A stretch of DNA of 63,878 bases from Caryophanales bacterium UBA6356 (GTDB lineage Bacteria; Bacillota_I; Bacilli_A; RFN20; CAG-826), in the NCBI GenBank assembly GCA_002440125.1, contig DJRQ01000038.1:10060-73937 (forward strand). The letters are read 5' to 3'. Position numbers and translations under genes: made by a program. Below the pieces are notes generated by a model that searched no databases, had not been told where the DNA came from, and worked only from the letters and a program-made list of their open reading frames with translations. Numbering within the stretch: the first letter of the stretch is position 1; each line of letters opens with the position of its first letter. Positions 19,066 through 28,547 of this stretch are shown here, one piece after another.

Positions 19066-19811
19066 TCCCTTTGACGATTGAGGCTAACCGAAAAGCTAAA
19101 AGAAAGCTTTTTGTAGTTTTCGAAAGAGAAAGAATCCTTCAATTCGAAAGGCAAATAAACGTTATAAAAAGTGTATTCGGTGCCGCTTTTGGTGGAAAAA
19201 GTCTTGGTAAATTCCAAGAGGGAATTCTCCCCTTCTTCGAATAGAAGCGTCCTTGAGGCAATCAAACCATAATTCTTATCCGTTCCTTTCGAATAAGAAG
19301 CTTCAAGTTCGTCGGAAGCGAAAACATATTCCGGATTCTCTTCGAGACTGAAAACAAATCCAGAGGGCACTACCGCATTGGCGTTATTCTTCGAGAACAT
19401 ATCAAAGTCGTCCGTTGTTTCATAGGAAACGTTAATATCAATCCAAAGCTCCGAAGGCTTAGGACTTAATTTGGCTATGGCCTTTTCGAGTTCCGAGCTA
19501 CAAAGCTTAATGCGAAATCCCAATCGCGAACTCGTGCAAATATCCCTAACATCCTCGCCATCGACGATAGAAAAATACTCGAAGGCATATTCGCTATCAA
19601 AAACATAATAAATGTAGTTTTCAATGGTAATATCATCCTTTACATTACCAATCGAAGCCACAATAATGGTCGATGCATGAGAGGAGCCACTAGACCCTGT
19701 GACCCAACTCGAAAAGCCAACCGAAGCAAGAGAGATATTACTTAGAAGTAATAGCCCCCCCCCGAAACTCTTCGAGATATATCTCTTCAAATGTTCTCCT
19801 AGCGATTTCAT
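19062..19811 (-). CDS. Exported protein of unknown function with poly-G tract
   Basis: 249 residues. The N-terminus KRYISKSFGGGLLLLSNISLA ends in ASVGFSSWVTGSS, which resembles the SipW-dependent signal region of TasA/camelysin-like fibre proteins (hydrophobic stretch then G-F-S-aromatic); this is only a resemblance. The rest is acidic and beta-rich, without known motifs. The three Gly codons at residues 17-19 form an uninterrupted run of nine G, a potential slippage site just after the start. It is followed with a 4-nt overlap by the 899-residue exported protein. Confidence 0.7.
   Translation of the reverse strand: MKSLGEHLKRYISKSFGGGLLLLSNISLASVGFSSWVTGSSGSSHASTIIVASIGNVKDDITIENYIYYVFDSEYAFEYFSIVDGEDVRDICTSSRLGFRIKLCSSELEKAIAKLSPKPSELWIDINVSYETTDDFDMFSKNNANAVVPSGFVFSLEENPEYVFASDELEASYSKGTDKNYGLIASRTLLFEEGENSLLEFTKTFSTKSGTEYTFYNVYLPFELKDSFSFENYKKLSFSFSVSLNRQRE
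19755..19763 (-). repeat. Homopolymeric G9 tract in coding region
   Basis: Nine consecutive C on the plus strand (G on the coding strand) lie 49-57 nt after the start codon of the exported protein. The tract is in frame at length nine; gain or loss of one base would shift the frame. No other GC homopolymer of this length was noticed in the window. Confidence 0.9.
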
Positions 19812-19930
19812 ACGCGAATTTTATCACTTGCCATCTCTAAATCGCAAAGATTTTGAAAAGTCGTTGATTAAAAACCAAAAAGAGAACGAAAAGCGGAGCA
19901 AAACATAAACGAAAAAGAAAGGAGTTTGCT

Positions 19931-20113
19931 ATGTTTTTCAAAGAATATATTGGGATTTTGCTTGATTTTTTTGATTTCTCAATTTCTTTTTTCCTTGGCC
20001 AACAAGAAGAGAAAGAAAAATATCTCCAAATCCTTAAATCTACAGATTCGGTGATTGCCTTAGGCTTAAAAACCGTTAAAAAGTTTTTTATGGGCGTTTT
20101 GCCACCCTCATAA
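19931..20113 (+). CDS. Possible small protein, unknown
   Basis: A 60-residue frame begins at an ATG with AAAGGAG 7 nt upstream. The product is aromatic-rich (MFFKEYIGILLDFFDFSISFFLG) then Lys/Glu-rich, with no recognised domain. It sits divergently from the exported-protein operon. A CCCTC/GAGGG hairpin follows the stop at about 20103-20131. The ribosome binding site is the main support; it may be chance. Confidence 0.35.
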   Translation: MFFKEYIGILLDFFDFSISFFLGQQEEKEKYLQILKSTDSVIALGLKTVKKFFMGVLPPS

Positions 20114-20161
20114 ACATGAGCGAGGGGGCTTTAGAGCGTTCCGCAAAGTCCAAAACTTACT

Positions 20162-21040
20162 CTAGCCGTTAAAAGTCTCTAACATTGTCTTTAGAAAAAC
20201 AGCAACGTCCGTCTCTTTTAAACCTATCTCCATGTCTTTTTTATTCGGTTCAAAAGACTTTGTGACGTATCGTTTGACGGCCATGGAAAAGTCCTCTTCA
20301 TTCGTTTCCTCTTTGATGATGCGAATCATCGCATCGAAATTGTCGAAAAGCGCGGAGCGAAGATGCTCGTCGGTCGGTTTGGCACATTCATAAAAGAAGC
20401 TTGTCAAATAATCAAGCCGGATGTCCAAAACATCAACCCCCAATAATCCGAGCAAAAAGATAGCCAACGTACCCGTTCGATCTCTTCCAATCATGCAATG
20501 AAAGTCAATCGGATAGTTTTTAGGATCCAGAAAGACGCTTAATTCCTCATAAAGCGTTTTTCCCCCGTTATAGAGTCCAAGCCCATCGGAAGGAACGTCA
20601 TTTCCATAGAGATAATAAACCCCGCCTTTGGGATTGGTTGGATGATGGAGTGTCACGCTATCTCCAAACACGCTTCGAGGTTTCCAAAACGCCTCTTCCC
20701 TTAAATCAAGTTCATGTTTGATTTTTAAGGCATCGGAGGCCTTCCTTATAGCTTCTCCATCGAGTTCATCGAAAGCAGCGCTTCGGTAAATCATCCCCTT
20801 CTTAATCCTTTTATGGGGAAAAGATGTTCTATAAGAACCTAAATCCCGAAGATTCGTGAAGCCTTCTAAATGGGGACGAATAGGAAGTATCTTCTTATCG
20901 ATAGCATAAGAAGAAAAGGCGGTCGGTTCCTCGTTAAAACGTTTCGTGATCGAAAACAATTCCTTTTCGTTTCTTTTGTTCTCGTATAAAAAAGTCAAAG
21001 CGTTTTCCAAATAAGGTTTCTGAGTCAGATCCAATTCCAT
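20162..21040 (-). CDS. Tyrosine/dual-specificity-type protein phosphatase
   Basis: 292 residues. The P-loop HCMIGRDRTG near 178-187 has the catalytic Cys and Arg of the CX5R family, and FTNLRDLGSYRT near 60 is the N-terminal signature of the bacterial Y_phosphatase3 group. The substrate is uncertain: such proteins act on phosphotyrosine or phosphoinositides. The start is ATG 21040 with AAGGAA just upstream; TTG 21043 is one codon earlier. No signal peptide. It lies alone between the small ORF and the tRNA pair. Confidence 0.88.
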   Translation of the reverse strand: MELDLTQKPYLENALTFLYENKRNEKELFSITKRFNEEPTAFSSYAIDKKILPIRPHLEGFTNLRDLGSYRTSFPHKRIKKGMIYRSAAFDELDGEAIRKASDALKIKHELDLREEAFWKPRSVFGDSVTLHHPTNPKGGVYYLYGNDVPSDGLGLYNGGKTLYEELSVFLDPKNYPIDFHCMIGRDRTGTLAIFLLGLLGVDVLDIRLDYLTSFFYECAKPTDEHLRSALFDNFDAMIRIIKEETNEEDFSMAVKRYVTKSFEPNKKDMEIGLKETDVAVFLKTMLETFNG

Positions 21041-21102
21041 CAAAATTCCTTAATTACTCAAAATAGGATATTGCATTCTAACCCAAAGCGCAAAACATCT
21101 AA

Positions 21103-21142
21103 AAAAGAAAAAACAGCCTGGTGCCGAAGCAATACCAAACTG
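21103..21142 (-). terminator. Terminator of the tRNA-Arg/tRNA-Pro unit
   Basis: Read on the minus strand, CAGTTTGGT pairs with ACCAGGCTG (two G-U pairs) around an 11-nt loop, followed by TTTTTTCTTTTTT. Confidence 0.7.
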
Positions 21143-21154
21143 CAAGATCCGCAA

Positions 21155-21232
21155 TGGTCGGGATGATCGGATTCGAACCGATGATCTTCTGCTCCCAAAG
21201 CAGACGCGGTAACCAAGCTGCGCTACATCCCG
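21155..21232 (-). tRNA. tRNA-Pro(TGG)
   Basis: Acceptor CGGGATG/CATCCCG, anticodon stem TCTGC/GCAGA with loop TTTGGGA (anticodon TGG), standard T loop TTCGAAT and encoded CCA. Confidence 0.96.
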
Positions 21233-21236
21233 AGAA

Positions 21237-21313
21237 TGGCGCGCCAGACAAGATTCGAACTCGTGACCCTCAGATTCGTAGTCTGATACTCTATCCAGCT
21301 GAGCTACTGGCGC
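21237..21313 (-). tRNA. tRNA-Arg(ACG)
   Basis: Acceptor GCGCCAG/CTGGCGC, anticodon stem TCAGA/TCTGA with loop CTACGAA (anticodon ACG, presumably edited to inosine), T loop TTCGAAT and encoded CCA. It is 4 nt upstream of tRNA-Pro in the same transcript. Confidence 0.96.
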
Positions 21314-21345
21314 ACACTCACTACTCCGCTCGGAATAGCTCATAA

Positions 21346-21374
21346 AATATAAGCTTCTAGGCTATTAGTTGCAA
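21346..21374 (-). promoter_or_regulatory. Promoter of the tRNA-Arg/tRNA-Pro unit
   Basis: On the minus strand TTGCAA (21369-21374) and TATATT (21346-21351) are separated by 17 nt, about 32 nt before the tRNA-Arg 5' end. Confidence 0.65.
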
Positions 21375-21628
21375 GGACTTTTTAGAAATTCGATGACTTT
21401 TCGAGCAAGCGTTTAAAAGAGAATGTTTTGAATTCCTTTCCTTTGCTCTTTTCAAAAGGGAGAAAGGCAAAAAACTTTCTTTTTTTCTCTCCTTCAGCAT
21501 TCATCAAAAAATCTTTAAAGAAAGCATATAAAAAGAAAACACAATACATTTAGAAAAGGATTTGCATTGTTTTTTCGTTTTTATTGAAGGTTCGAAATGT
21601 TCAAAGAAGATTTGCTTGCGGCTATTGC

Positions 21629-23101
21629 CTAGCCATTCAAGCCAGTCGTCCGAATGCCATTAAAATCCCAAATCTGATTGGCGTATTCTGGATGATCGAC
21701 AAAAGGATTACGGCCATAGCCTTCGGCATAGAGATACTCATTGATTTGCTTTTCCATCTTGGTGACGGGATACTTGGCATTCCATTCTAAAAGAGATTTC
21801 AAAGTTCCCATCGTGTGAGCGTTTTTATGATCGCTTGGATTGTTAGAAAGTTCCAAAGGCTCGTTTCCTTCGCTGCTTCCGCCACTGCCACATGTTCCAA
21901 AATAAGCGGTCGCCGTATAAAACATGATTCGTGCGGATTCGCCTCGAGCCGCTTCATAGCCGCAAGAAGCCGGATCCCAAACTTTGCTCCCCGATACGCC
22001 ATAAAAGTTGTTGCTTCTACTCGTGTTTTCGCTCGATAGAGTAGGTCGAATGACGAAAGGATCGGCGGCCGGCCCGCTCTTTTTCCCACATCCCCGCGAA
22101 TTGGGCCAGGTGTGTTCCTTATTGACGCTATCCGTAGAAAGGTTTGCCAAATAAACGCCATCCCCACTCACCCCTTTTGTGACATCGGGCGAAGCATGAT
22201 AGAAAGGAACGAAATTATCGCTGCCTTTAGGATAGGAGGCCGCCTTAACGCCAATCGAGAGGCATGCCTTATAAGTCGTTGTTTTCGTCCGGTAGCTTTT
22301 GATGAGTTTTTGCAAGGACCCGCGGAAAGCGTTACCGAAAGTAGTAAAGTCGAGGCCTTCCCAATAAGTATCATCGGTTGTGCCACCTAAATTTCCACCT
22401 CCTGTCGAATCATCCGATCCCCCGTTTTTTGCTATAGCGATTTTGGAAGGAGCGTAGAAATAAACATAGCAATTATCTTTATATTTCGATGAAGCTCCGC
22501 AGAAAGACCCTTTGTAATATTGCAAATAAACGTTTTTAGAGGAAACGACTTGGGATTTGCCAGAGGAATCCATGGTAATAGTCCAGTCGTTGCCTTCTTT
22601 GTTGGCATCATAGCCAATGCTATAGTGCGTGCCATCCACATAACTATAGAGATCCTTGCCATCGAGAGTGAATGTATAAGAGCTTCCGGTTTCTGTCACG
22701 TTCCAAAGAGCGGTTTTTCCAATATCTTTGACGTCTTTATGCTCATTGGCTTCTTCCAAGGGTTCTCCAACAAGATACCAAGGAAGGGAGGAAGACTTCG
22801 CATTCGCGCTTAAGCCGAAAAGAGAAGTTCCGCTATAGGCGCCGATCGCCACTTTCGTAGAGGACTTAAACTCCTCCATGCTCGTTATCAGGCGATAGCC
22901 ATCCACCAAGGTTTCGGAAGAGTCTTGGGAGTTTGAAGAAGAGCTTTTCGAATCCGAAGAAGTATTTTCCGACTTCGAGCCATGCATATCGCTAGAAGAG
23001 GAGAGAGTGCTACTAGCGCCGCTTTCGGAAGATCCGCAAGCGCCTAAAACAAGGCAAACAAAAGAGGAGACAAATAACGCACTGAGTTTCTGTGATTTCA
23101 T
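21629..23101 (-). CDS. Endonuclease I-family secreted lipoprotein
   Basis: 490 residues. Lipoprotein signal with lipobox VLGAC (Cys22 region), a Ser-rich linker to about 70, an unassigned domain, then an EndA/NucM-type nuclease domain: EHTWPNSRG near 330 (catalytic His), NFYGV, ESARIMFYTA and the C-terminal PVTKMEKQINEYLYAEGYGRNP region ending HPEYANQIWDF. It probably degrades extracellular DNA for nutrient salvage at the cell surface. It is divergent from the CotH lipoprotein. Confidence 0.9.
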   Translation of the reverse strand: MKSQKLSALFVSSFVCLVLGACGSSESGASSTLSSSSDMHGSKSENTSSDSKSSSSNSQDSSETLVDGYRLITSMEEFKSSTKVAIGAYSGTSLFGLSANAKSSSLPWYLVGEPLEEANEHKDVKDIGKTALWNVTETGSSYTFTLDGKDLYSYVDGTHYSIGYDANKEGNDWTITMDSSGKSQVVSSKNVYLQYYKGSFCGASSKYKDNCYVYFYAPSKIAIAKNGGSDDSTGGGNLGGTTDDTYWEGLDFTTFGNAFRGSLQKLIKSYRTKTTTYKACLSIGVKAASYPKGSDNFVPFYHASPDVTKGVSGDGVYLANLSTDSVNKEHTWPNSRGCGKKSGPAADPFVIRPTLSSENTSRSNNFYGVSGSKVWDPASCGYEAARGESARIMFYTATAYFGTCGSGGSSEGNEPLELSNNPSDHKNAHTMGTLKSLLEWNAKYPVTKMEKQINEYLYAEGYGRNPFVDHPEYANQIWDFNGIRTTGLNG

Positions 23102-23282
23102 TCTTCCTATTTCCTTTTCGATATGGAGGTGTCGCTAAGAGAGTTCCTAGCCCTTTAGAATACCCCTCTTAAAGGCTTACCGAAAGCGTTATTGCGACCT
23201 TTTCGATTGCCACTTTCATAAGAAACGTCAAAAGCTTCTTTTTCTTCTACCGTCTTTATTCCTTTGCATCTATCATTATTGC

Positions 23283-24593
23283 GTGAAAGTAAAAATTCCT
23301 TTTCTATTTTTCCGTTTATTTATCTTTGTGACGGGTTGTTCAAACGCGCAAGAAGCGTCTTCTTTCCCAACGCGAGAATATAGCAAAGAACTCCCAGTTC
23401 TCTATCTTGAAACCCTTGGGGAGAAGATTCCTAGCAAAGATGACCCTGAGTACGAGGATTATGCCAGGGGAAAATTGACTTTCGTAAGCAAGGAAGGGGA
23501 AGCTCTTTTAAGCGAAACGGATACTAAAATAAGGATCCGCGGCACTTCAAGCCGTTATTTCCCTAAGAAAGGCTACAAGATTAAGCTTGATAAGGCCTAT
23601 CCCCTTCTTGGTTCTTCGAAAGCGAAGAAATTTAACCTTCTAGCAAGTTTTCCAAGTCCCGATAAACTGCGGGACTACCTTGCCTTGACGATATCTTCTT
23701 CGTTTGCTTCTAAAAAGCGATTCTCCCCCAAGATCGAACCTGTTTCGCTTTACGTGGATAGCATTTATCAAGGATTCTACTATTTGGTGGACGATATCGA
23801 AGCAAGAGAAGGAAGGATCGCACTCGATGCCTTTAGCGAAAATGACAAAGCAATACCTTTCATCGTGGAGATGGATAGCTACGCTTTCCACGATAAAAAA
23901 GAAAGCCTCGACTATTTTAAGCTCGGAGAAACGAATGTTTTCGACTACGATGGGAGTGGCAAAGCGGATCTGCTCTATGTCATCGACGAGCCAAAAAGGA
24001 AAGATGGATTGACGGATTCGCAGTTTTCCTATATCGAGAAATACATAACGCAATGCCGCGAAGCCCTTTTGAAGAAAGACTTCCACTCTTTCGAAACACT
24101 TGTGGACATCGATTCTTTTATCGATTTCTTCGTCCTTTCGGATTTCTATAGGAACACCGACCACGCGGGAAGAAGCGTTTACATGTATCGAAAGGAGAAG
24201 AATGGAAAACTCATATTCGGTCCTTCTTGGGACTTTGACTATTCGTGCTCAAGGCCATGGTCTTTGAAGCCGAATACCGATTATTCTTTGGACAATGCAA
24301 CCGACCGCTTCGATGGCTTTGAATGGTGGAATCTTTTCTTATCGCTTCCCGAAGGGGAAAAACTAGCACTTGAACGCTTCCATGAATGGAACCTTCCCAT
24401 CATCGAACACGAAATAAAAGAAGCAAAGCGATATTTCGAAGCACATATAGAGGAAATCAAAAAAGACGCCGAACTATGGTATTCTCAATACGTCGTAGAC
24501 ACCGATGAACTCGTAGAAGCTAACTACACATGGTTTATGGACTATCTCACGAAAAGAATCGATTTTTATAAGGATGATGCGTTTGCATTTTAA
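23283..24593 (+). CDS. CotH kinase-family lipoprotein
   Basis: 436 residues starting at GTG. Lipobox FVTGC near residue 19. The CotH domain has IRIRGTSSRYFPKKGYKIKL near 90, KKFNLLASF, LYVDSIYQGFYYLVDDIE near 160 and the active-site segment FGPSWDFDYS near 320. Spore-coat CotH is a protein kinase; homologues in non-spore-formers are surface lipoproteins of unknown target. No clear Shine-Dalgarno is visible at the GTG, and no in-frame upstream ATG exists before it. Confidence 0.87.
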   Translation: MKVKIPFLFFRLFIFVTGCSNAQEASSFPTREYSKELPVLYLETLGEKIPSKDDPEYEDYARGKLTFVSKEGEALLSETDTKIRIRGTSSRYFPKKGYKIKLDKAYPLLGSSKAKKFNLLASFPSPDKLRDYLALTISSSFASKKRFSPKIEPVSLYVDSIYQGFYYLVDDIEAREGRIALDAFSENDKAIPFIVEMDSYAFHDKKESLDYFKLGETNVFDYDGSGKADLLYVIDEPKRKDGLTDSQFSYIEKYITQCREALLKKDFHSFETLVDIDSFIDFFVLSDFYRNTDHAGRSVYMYRKEKNGKLIFGPSWDFDYSCSRPWSLKPNTDYSLDNATDRFDGFEWWNLFLSLPEGEKLALERFHEWNLPIIEHEIKEAKRYFEAHIEEIKKDAELWYSQYVVDTDELVEANYTWFMDYLTKRIDFYKDDAFAF

Positions 24594-24750
24594 GATAAAA
24601 GACATTCAGGAATACATTGTTTATCCGATTCCATCCTTCTGATAATTCTCAATGTTCATCTCCTAGAATGCGTCCACTTTCCCTTTACGGATTTGTTTTT
24701 GAATCGTTTACCTTTAGAGAAAACTACTTCGAGTTTCGTAGTGAAATTTC

Positions 24751-24808
24751 GCCAATCGTCGGGTTTATTTTCCGCCAATCGTCGGGTTTATTTTCCGCCA
24801 ATCGTCGG
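24751..24808. repeat. 23-bp tandem repeats upstream of the DUF4143 ATPase
   Basis: Two perfect 23-bp units beginning GCCAATCGTCGGG (24751-24773, 24774-24796) and a third partial copy GCCAATCGTCGG (24797-24808). The core CCGCCAATCGTCGG is an imperfect dyad (10 of 14 positions self-complementary). The array ends about 30 nt before a TATAAG element and 67 nt before the ATPase ATG, the expected place for an operator array. Confidence 0.85.
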
Positions 24809-24875
24809 AAAGTAATTCCAATCACCAATTCTTTTGTATAAGATAAAGCTGTTTATTGCCCTCAGGAGAAGCGAA

Positions 24876-26150
24876 ATGAAGAATTACAGGAGCCGAATCG
24901 CCGACGAAATACTAAAAAGGAAATTGGAAGGAAAGGGCGCCGTTGTCATCGAAGGTCCTAAATGGTGCGGAAAAACGACTACGGCAGAGCAAATTGCAAG
25001 AAGCGTCTTGTATATGGACGATCCAACAAGCAGAAAAGGAAATGTTATTGTTTCTGAAACGAATCCGAAGCAACTCCTTGTAGGCAAGACGCCAAGATTG
25101 ATTGATGAATGGCAAATAGCCCCAAAATTATGGGATGCCATTCGTTTTGAAGTAGATCATCGAGGCGAATTTGGGCAATTCATTTTAACCGGTTCAGCAA
25201 CCCCCGTCTCGAGTAAAGACATCACTCATTCGGGGACAGGTAGGTTTGCTTGGTTGACCATGCGAACAATGAGCCTTTATGAATCGGGCGATTCTAGCGG
25301 AAGCGTTAGCTTAAAAGACCTTTTTGAGGGCAAGAAAAAAATCGCCGGCTATTCCAACCTCACTTTCGAGCGTTTGGCATTCCTTGTGTGTAGAGGAGGT
25401 TGGCCCCAAGCAATCGATACACGAGATGAAATCGCTTTGGAACAGGCGATGGACTATTACGAAGCTGTCGTCCGTTCCGATATTAATCGCGCCGACAACA
25501 CCGAAAAGAATCCAGATAGGGTCAGGCGCTTGATGCGCTCTTACGCCAAAAATCAAGGGACTCAAGTCCCAAATACGACTCTCGTAAAAGACCTTATCGG
25601 CCACGATGAGGGTTCGTTTAACGAAGAAACTGTCGCCAATTATCTTAAAGCGCTAAGAAGAATCTTCGTCATCGAAGACATGCCAGCTTGGAATCCGAAT
25701 TTACGTTCAAAAACGGCCATACGTTCATCCGACACACGTTATTATGCCGACCCTTCTATCGCGGTTTCCGCCTTAGGTCTTGGCCCTAAAGATCTTATAA
25801 ACGACACTCAAACTTTCGGATTCCTATTCGAAACGCTTTGTATGCGCGATCTCCGTGTTTTTGCCGATTCATTAAACGGCATCGTCTATCATTATCGAGA
25901 CAAGGAAGGTCAGGAATGCGATGCGGTCATACACCTTAGGAACGGAAAATATGGGCTTATCGAAGTCAAATTGGGCGGCGACACTTTAATTGAAGAGGGG
26001 GCCAAAACCCTTAAACTCATGAAGCAAAAAATAGATATCGAAAAGATGAACTACCCTTCGTTTCTTATGGTTCTAACCGGCGTTGGAAATTACGCCTATC
26101 AACGTGAAGACGGCATATATGTTGTTCCAATAGGAAGCCTAAAGAATTAA
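24876..26150 (+). CDS. AAA-type ATPase with DUF4143 domain
   Basis: 424 residues. The N-terminal P-loop is EGPKWCGKTTT (about 27-37), with LIDEWQ Walker B near 83 and the sensor segment ILTGSATP near 100. The DUF4143 C-terminal part contains ADPSIAVSALGL near 290, and the tail YRDKEGQECDAVI with LIEVKLGG has the E/D-x-K pattern of a nuclease-like PD-(D/E)XK fold. Function of the family is not established. I start at ATG 24876 (CAGGAGA upstream) instead of TTG/GTG-type codons from 24834. Tandem repeats precede it. Confidence 0.85.
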   Translation: MKNYRSRIADEILKRKLEGKGAVVIEGPKWCGKTTTAEQIARSVLYMDDPTSRKGNVIVSETNPKQLLVGKTPRLIDEWQIAPKLWDAIRFEVDHRGEFGQFILTGSATPVSSKDITHSGTGRFAWLTMRTMSLYESGDSSGSVSLKDLFEGKKKIAGYSNLTFERLAFLVCRGGWPQAIDTRDEIALEQAMDYYEAVVRSDINRADNTEKNPDRVRRLMRSYAKNQGTQVPNTTLVKDLIGHDEGSFNEETVANYLKALRRIFVIEDMPAWNPNLRSKTAIRSSDTRYYADPSIAVSALGLGPKDLINDTQTFGFLFETLCMRDLRVFADSLNGIVYHYRDKEGQECDAVIHLRNGKYGLIEVKLGGDTLIEEGAKTLKLMKQKIDIEKMNYPSFLMVLTGVGNYAYQREDGIYVVPIGSLKN

Positions 26151-26262
26151 TTCTTTTGCGAATCGCCGTCGATATAAGAGGATATTGAAAAGACCTCGCA
26201 TCGATATCATTGAGACAAAAGCGGAAAGCGATTTCAGAAATCTTAAAATCCCCGCAATACCC

Positions 26263-28536
26263 TCATATCTTTTCGATTATCATTCCTTCTTGGGTGTTGC
26301 TCCCCAAAGTAACCTTAACGTCATATTGATCGTTTTCGTAAACGCCATTCCCAAGGCTTTGGTAACCATTCGAAACAAGCGTTCTACCAAAAGACGCGAA
26401 ATAATACTTGTCGTTAAAGAGGTTGTATATTTTGATGCTGACGGGGCTTATTTGCAAACTTCTCCAATTCGTCGAGGTATCTTCCGAGAAGTAATAGGGG
26501 AAACCATTGGCGAATTCTTCGCCAAAGATACCAACAAGTTGTTGATAAATGGTGCCGCTTTCCTTTTTCCATGAGTCAATATAAGACCAAGAAGAGACGG
26601 TTTTAAGTTTCTCTACGACATAGGAAGGAACGGTAACAGGATTAGAAGAAGTGCCATAAGTGATAACGATGGTCGCCTCCCTATTGGCAAAAGAACTAAA
26701 GGAAAAATGAATTTCCGCCAAATACCCATCTTCATTTAATACCAGCTTCACCGTTGAGGGATCGATGTTGCTATTATTCCTTCCCCACAAGAAGCCAAAT
26801 TGGTCTTTGACGTAAGTTACCTCATCGCGCAGCTTGAAAGTCCTATTTGTTTTATCGCTCTTATCGAATTCGAAAACATCGGTCGAGAAATTGAAGATAA
26901 GGTCGAACCAATGTTTGGCGATGGTGTCAGTGGCATTTAAATCAGCGGTAGGAACAACGGAATCGGACGTTTTGTTGATGTAAAAAGAAGCCAGACCATC
27001 ATCGGTCTGATAATAGCCAGAGTACTCATGGTCGTCGGGATTGGGATTGGAAGTCGTCTCGGAATATTTTTTGTCGGTGACGATCACGTCTTTCGTATAA
27101 TAGAAATCCGTTTTTTCGTTGAGCTCGGAAAGCATGGAATCGGTCATAGATAATTGGATGCCGTTTCCCGATGTCGCTTGGAATTTCAACTTCTCGAAAG
27201 CGGGCAAGAGCTTCTCTTTCACCCCCGAAATGGGTTCGAGCGTTTTGATTTGTTTGAGAGCCCTACTATCCCCGAAATCCGAAATTCGGATGATATATTG
27301 CTGATTGCCGTTATCGCTTTCATAAATGGTCGAATAGGCATCGATCTCTTGGATCTCGCCGCTATCATTCAGAAGAACATCGATGGTGTTAATCTGGTAA
27401 CTCTCGGTGCTCGATTGCATAAAGGCGTACAAAAGACTCTCGGGATAGAATCCGTAATAACGATATTTTTTATCGGCGATTTTCCGGAACAAAGAAGGTT
27501 CAATCACATCTTGGGCGGTCGTCAAATAAGAATCGAAATCCTCTTCCGATAAGACTTTCTCGAGGATGTGGTTGGTCCCATCGAGGTATTTTTCCACAAC
27601 CTCGTTGTTGCCTCCCCTATACAAGACGCTATCGGAAGTCGCACTACTGCTTGTGCTTGTCACCTCCAGGTAATCGGAGGTGTAATTCACTTCGATGCTG
27701 CTTTCTTGGCTCGAGGAAGTCCCACTGCTATAGGTAACTGTGGCTTTGGAATACAAAGAATCCTTCTTGACGTTAGAAACGCTTTTCTCGCTTATGCTCT
27801 CGTCGAAACGATAGCCAATAGACGAAAAATAGGCATCGAGGTTCTCCTCTTTGGCGCTTCCGATAGCGGAAATCACGCCACTTGCGTCATAATAAGTCAG
27901 ATTGTCATTATCATCATAGGTTACGAATTGGAAATTGAGTCCGTTTTCAGCAATCCAGAAATCCACGCCAAACAAGGTGTTGCTAGTAGCCAAAGATTCA
28001 ATGCCCGATAAATAGGACATGACGTAAAGAAGCTTTTCGTTTTTCGAATAGAGAGCGTCTTCGTTTAGCGTCGATTGCGAGAAATCGCTTTCCTTCAAAG
28101 TAAAGGATTCCGATCCGATAAGCTGCAAAGCGTCCAATTCGGAAACGGAGAAATAAGGAATCCCATTTTGCACCGTTGCCCTCGTGATCTCTATTCGGCC
28201 TTCTTCATCCACTTCGAAATTAAACAAGGCTTTTTCCTTGTTGAAAATTTCCTTGGAGGGATTATCCATCCGGACAAGGCCCGCTTTGGAACCGACGTAA
28301 TATAGATAGTTCTCGGTGATAATCTCGGTATAGGATGAGCCGGAAACGGTGTAATCGAGCTGATAATTTTTCTTTTGGCATGCGTCTTCTAAAACCTGAA
28401 TGACGTTCTTGGCAGTCGTAGGCAATGTAGCAATAGAAGAATCGGAGCTATCAGAAGCGCTATCGGAGCTAATGCCGTTAGCGCAAGAGGCCAAAGCGAA
28501 AATGGATGCGGTTAATAAAACCAATTGTCTTTTCAT
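26263..28536 (-). CDS. Large surface lipoprotein, unknown function
   Basis: 757 residues from ATG 28536, which has TAGGAGG 7 nt upstream. Lipobox ALASC near residue 18 followed by a Ser/Asp-rich linker. The body is acidic, rich in Ser/Thr/Tyr and beta strands; several segments of form YSKATVTYSS..EVNYTSDYLEV suggest LolA/LppX-like repeating folds, but no domain can be named. Last gene of a three-lipoprotein operon, 11 nt after the BspA-like gene. Confidence 0.75.
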   Translation of the reverse strand: MKRQLVLLTASIFALASCANGISSDSASDSSDSSIATLPTTAKNVIQVLEDACQKKNYQLDYTVSGSSYTEIITENYLYYVGSKAGLVRMDNPSKEIFNKEKALFNFEVDEEGRIEITRATVQNGIPYFSVSELDALQLIGSESFTLKESDFSQSTLNEDALYSKNEKLLYVMSYLSGIESLATSNTLFGVDFWIAENGLNFQFVTYDDNDNLTYYDASGVISAIGSAKEENLDAYFSSIGYRFDESISEKSVSNVKKDSLYSKATVTYSSGTSSSQESSIEVNYTSDYLEVTSTSSSATSDSVLYRGGNNEVVEKYLDGTNHILEKVLSEEDFDSYLTTAQDVIEPSLFRKIADKKYRYYGFYPESLLYAFMQSSTESYQINTIDVLLNDSGEIQEIDAYSTIYESDNGNQQYIIRISDFGDSRALKQIKTLEPISGVKEKLLPAFEKLKFQATSGNGIQLSMTDSMLSELNEKTDFYYTKDVIVTDKKYSETTSNPNPDDHEYSGYYQTDDGLASFYINKTSDSVVPTADLNATDTIAKHWFDLIFNFSTDVFEFDKSDKTNRTFKLRDEVTYVKDQFGFLWGRNNSNIDPSTVKLVLNEDGYLAEIHFSFSSFANREATIVITYGTSSNPVTVPSYVVEKLKTVSSWSYIDSWKKESGTIYQQLVGIFGEEFANGFPYYFSEDTSTNWRSLQISPVSIKIYNLFNDKYYFASFGRTLVSNGYQSLGNGVYENDQYDVKVTLGSNTQEGMIIEKI

Positions 28537-28547
28537 ACTCTTGCCTC

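Noticed and set aside
21050..21343. 97-codon frame across the tRNA pair
   Set aside because: It covers tRNA-Arg and tRNA-Pro and is a translation of their sequence.
24751..24808. CRISPR-like array
   Set aside because: Units are joined as a perfect tandem repeat without variable spacers.
26185..26574. 129-codon plus-strand frame
   Set aside because: It is largely antisense to the C-terminus of the 757-residue lipoprotein, with no support for translation.
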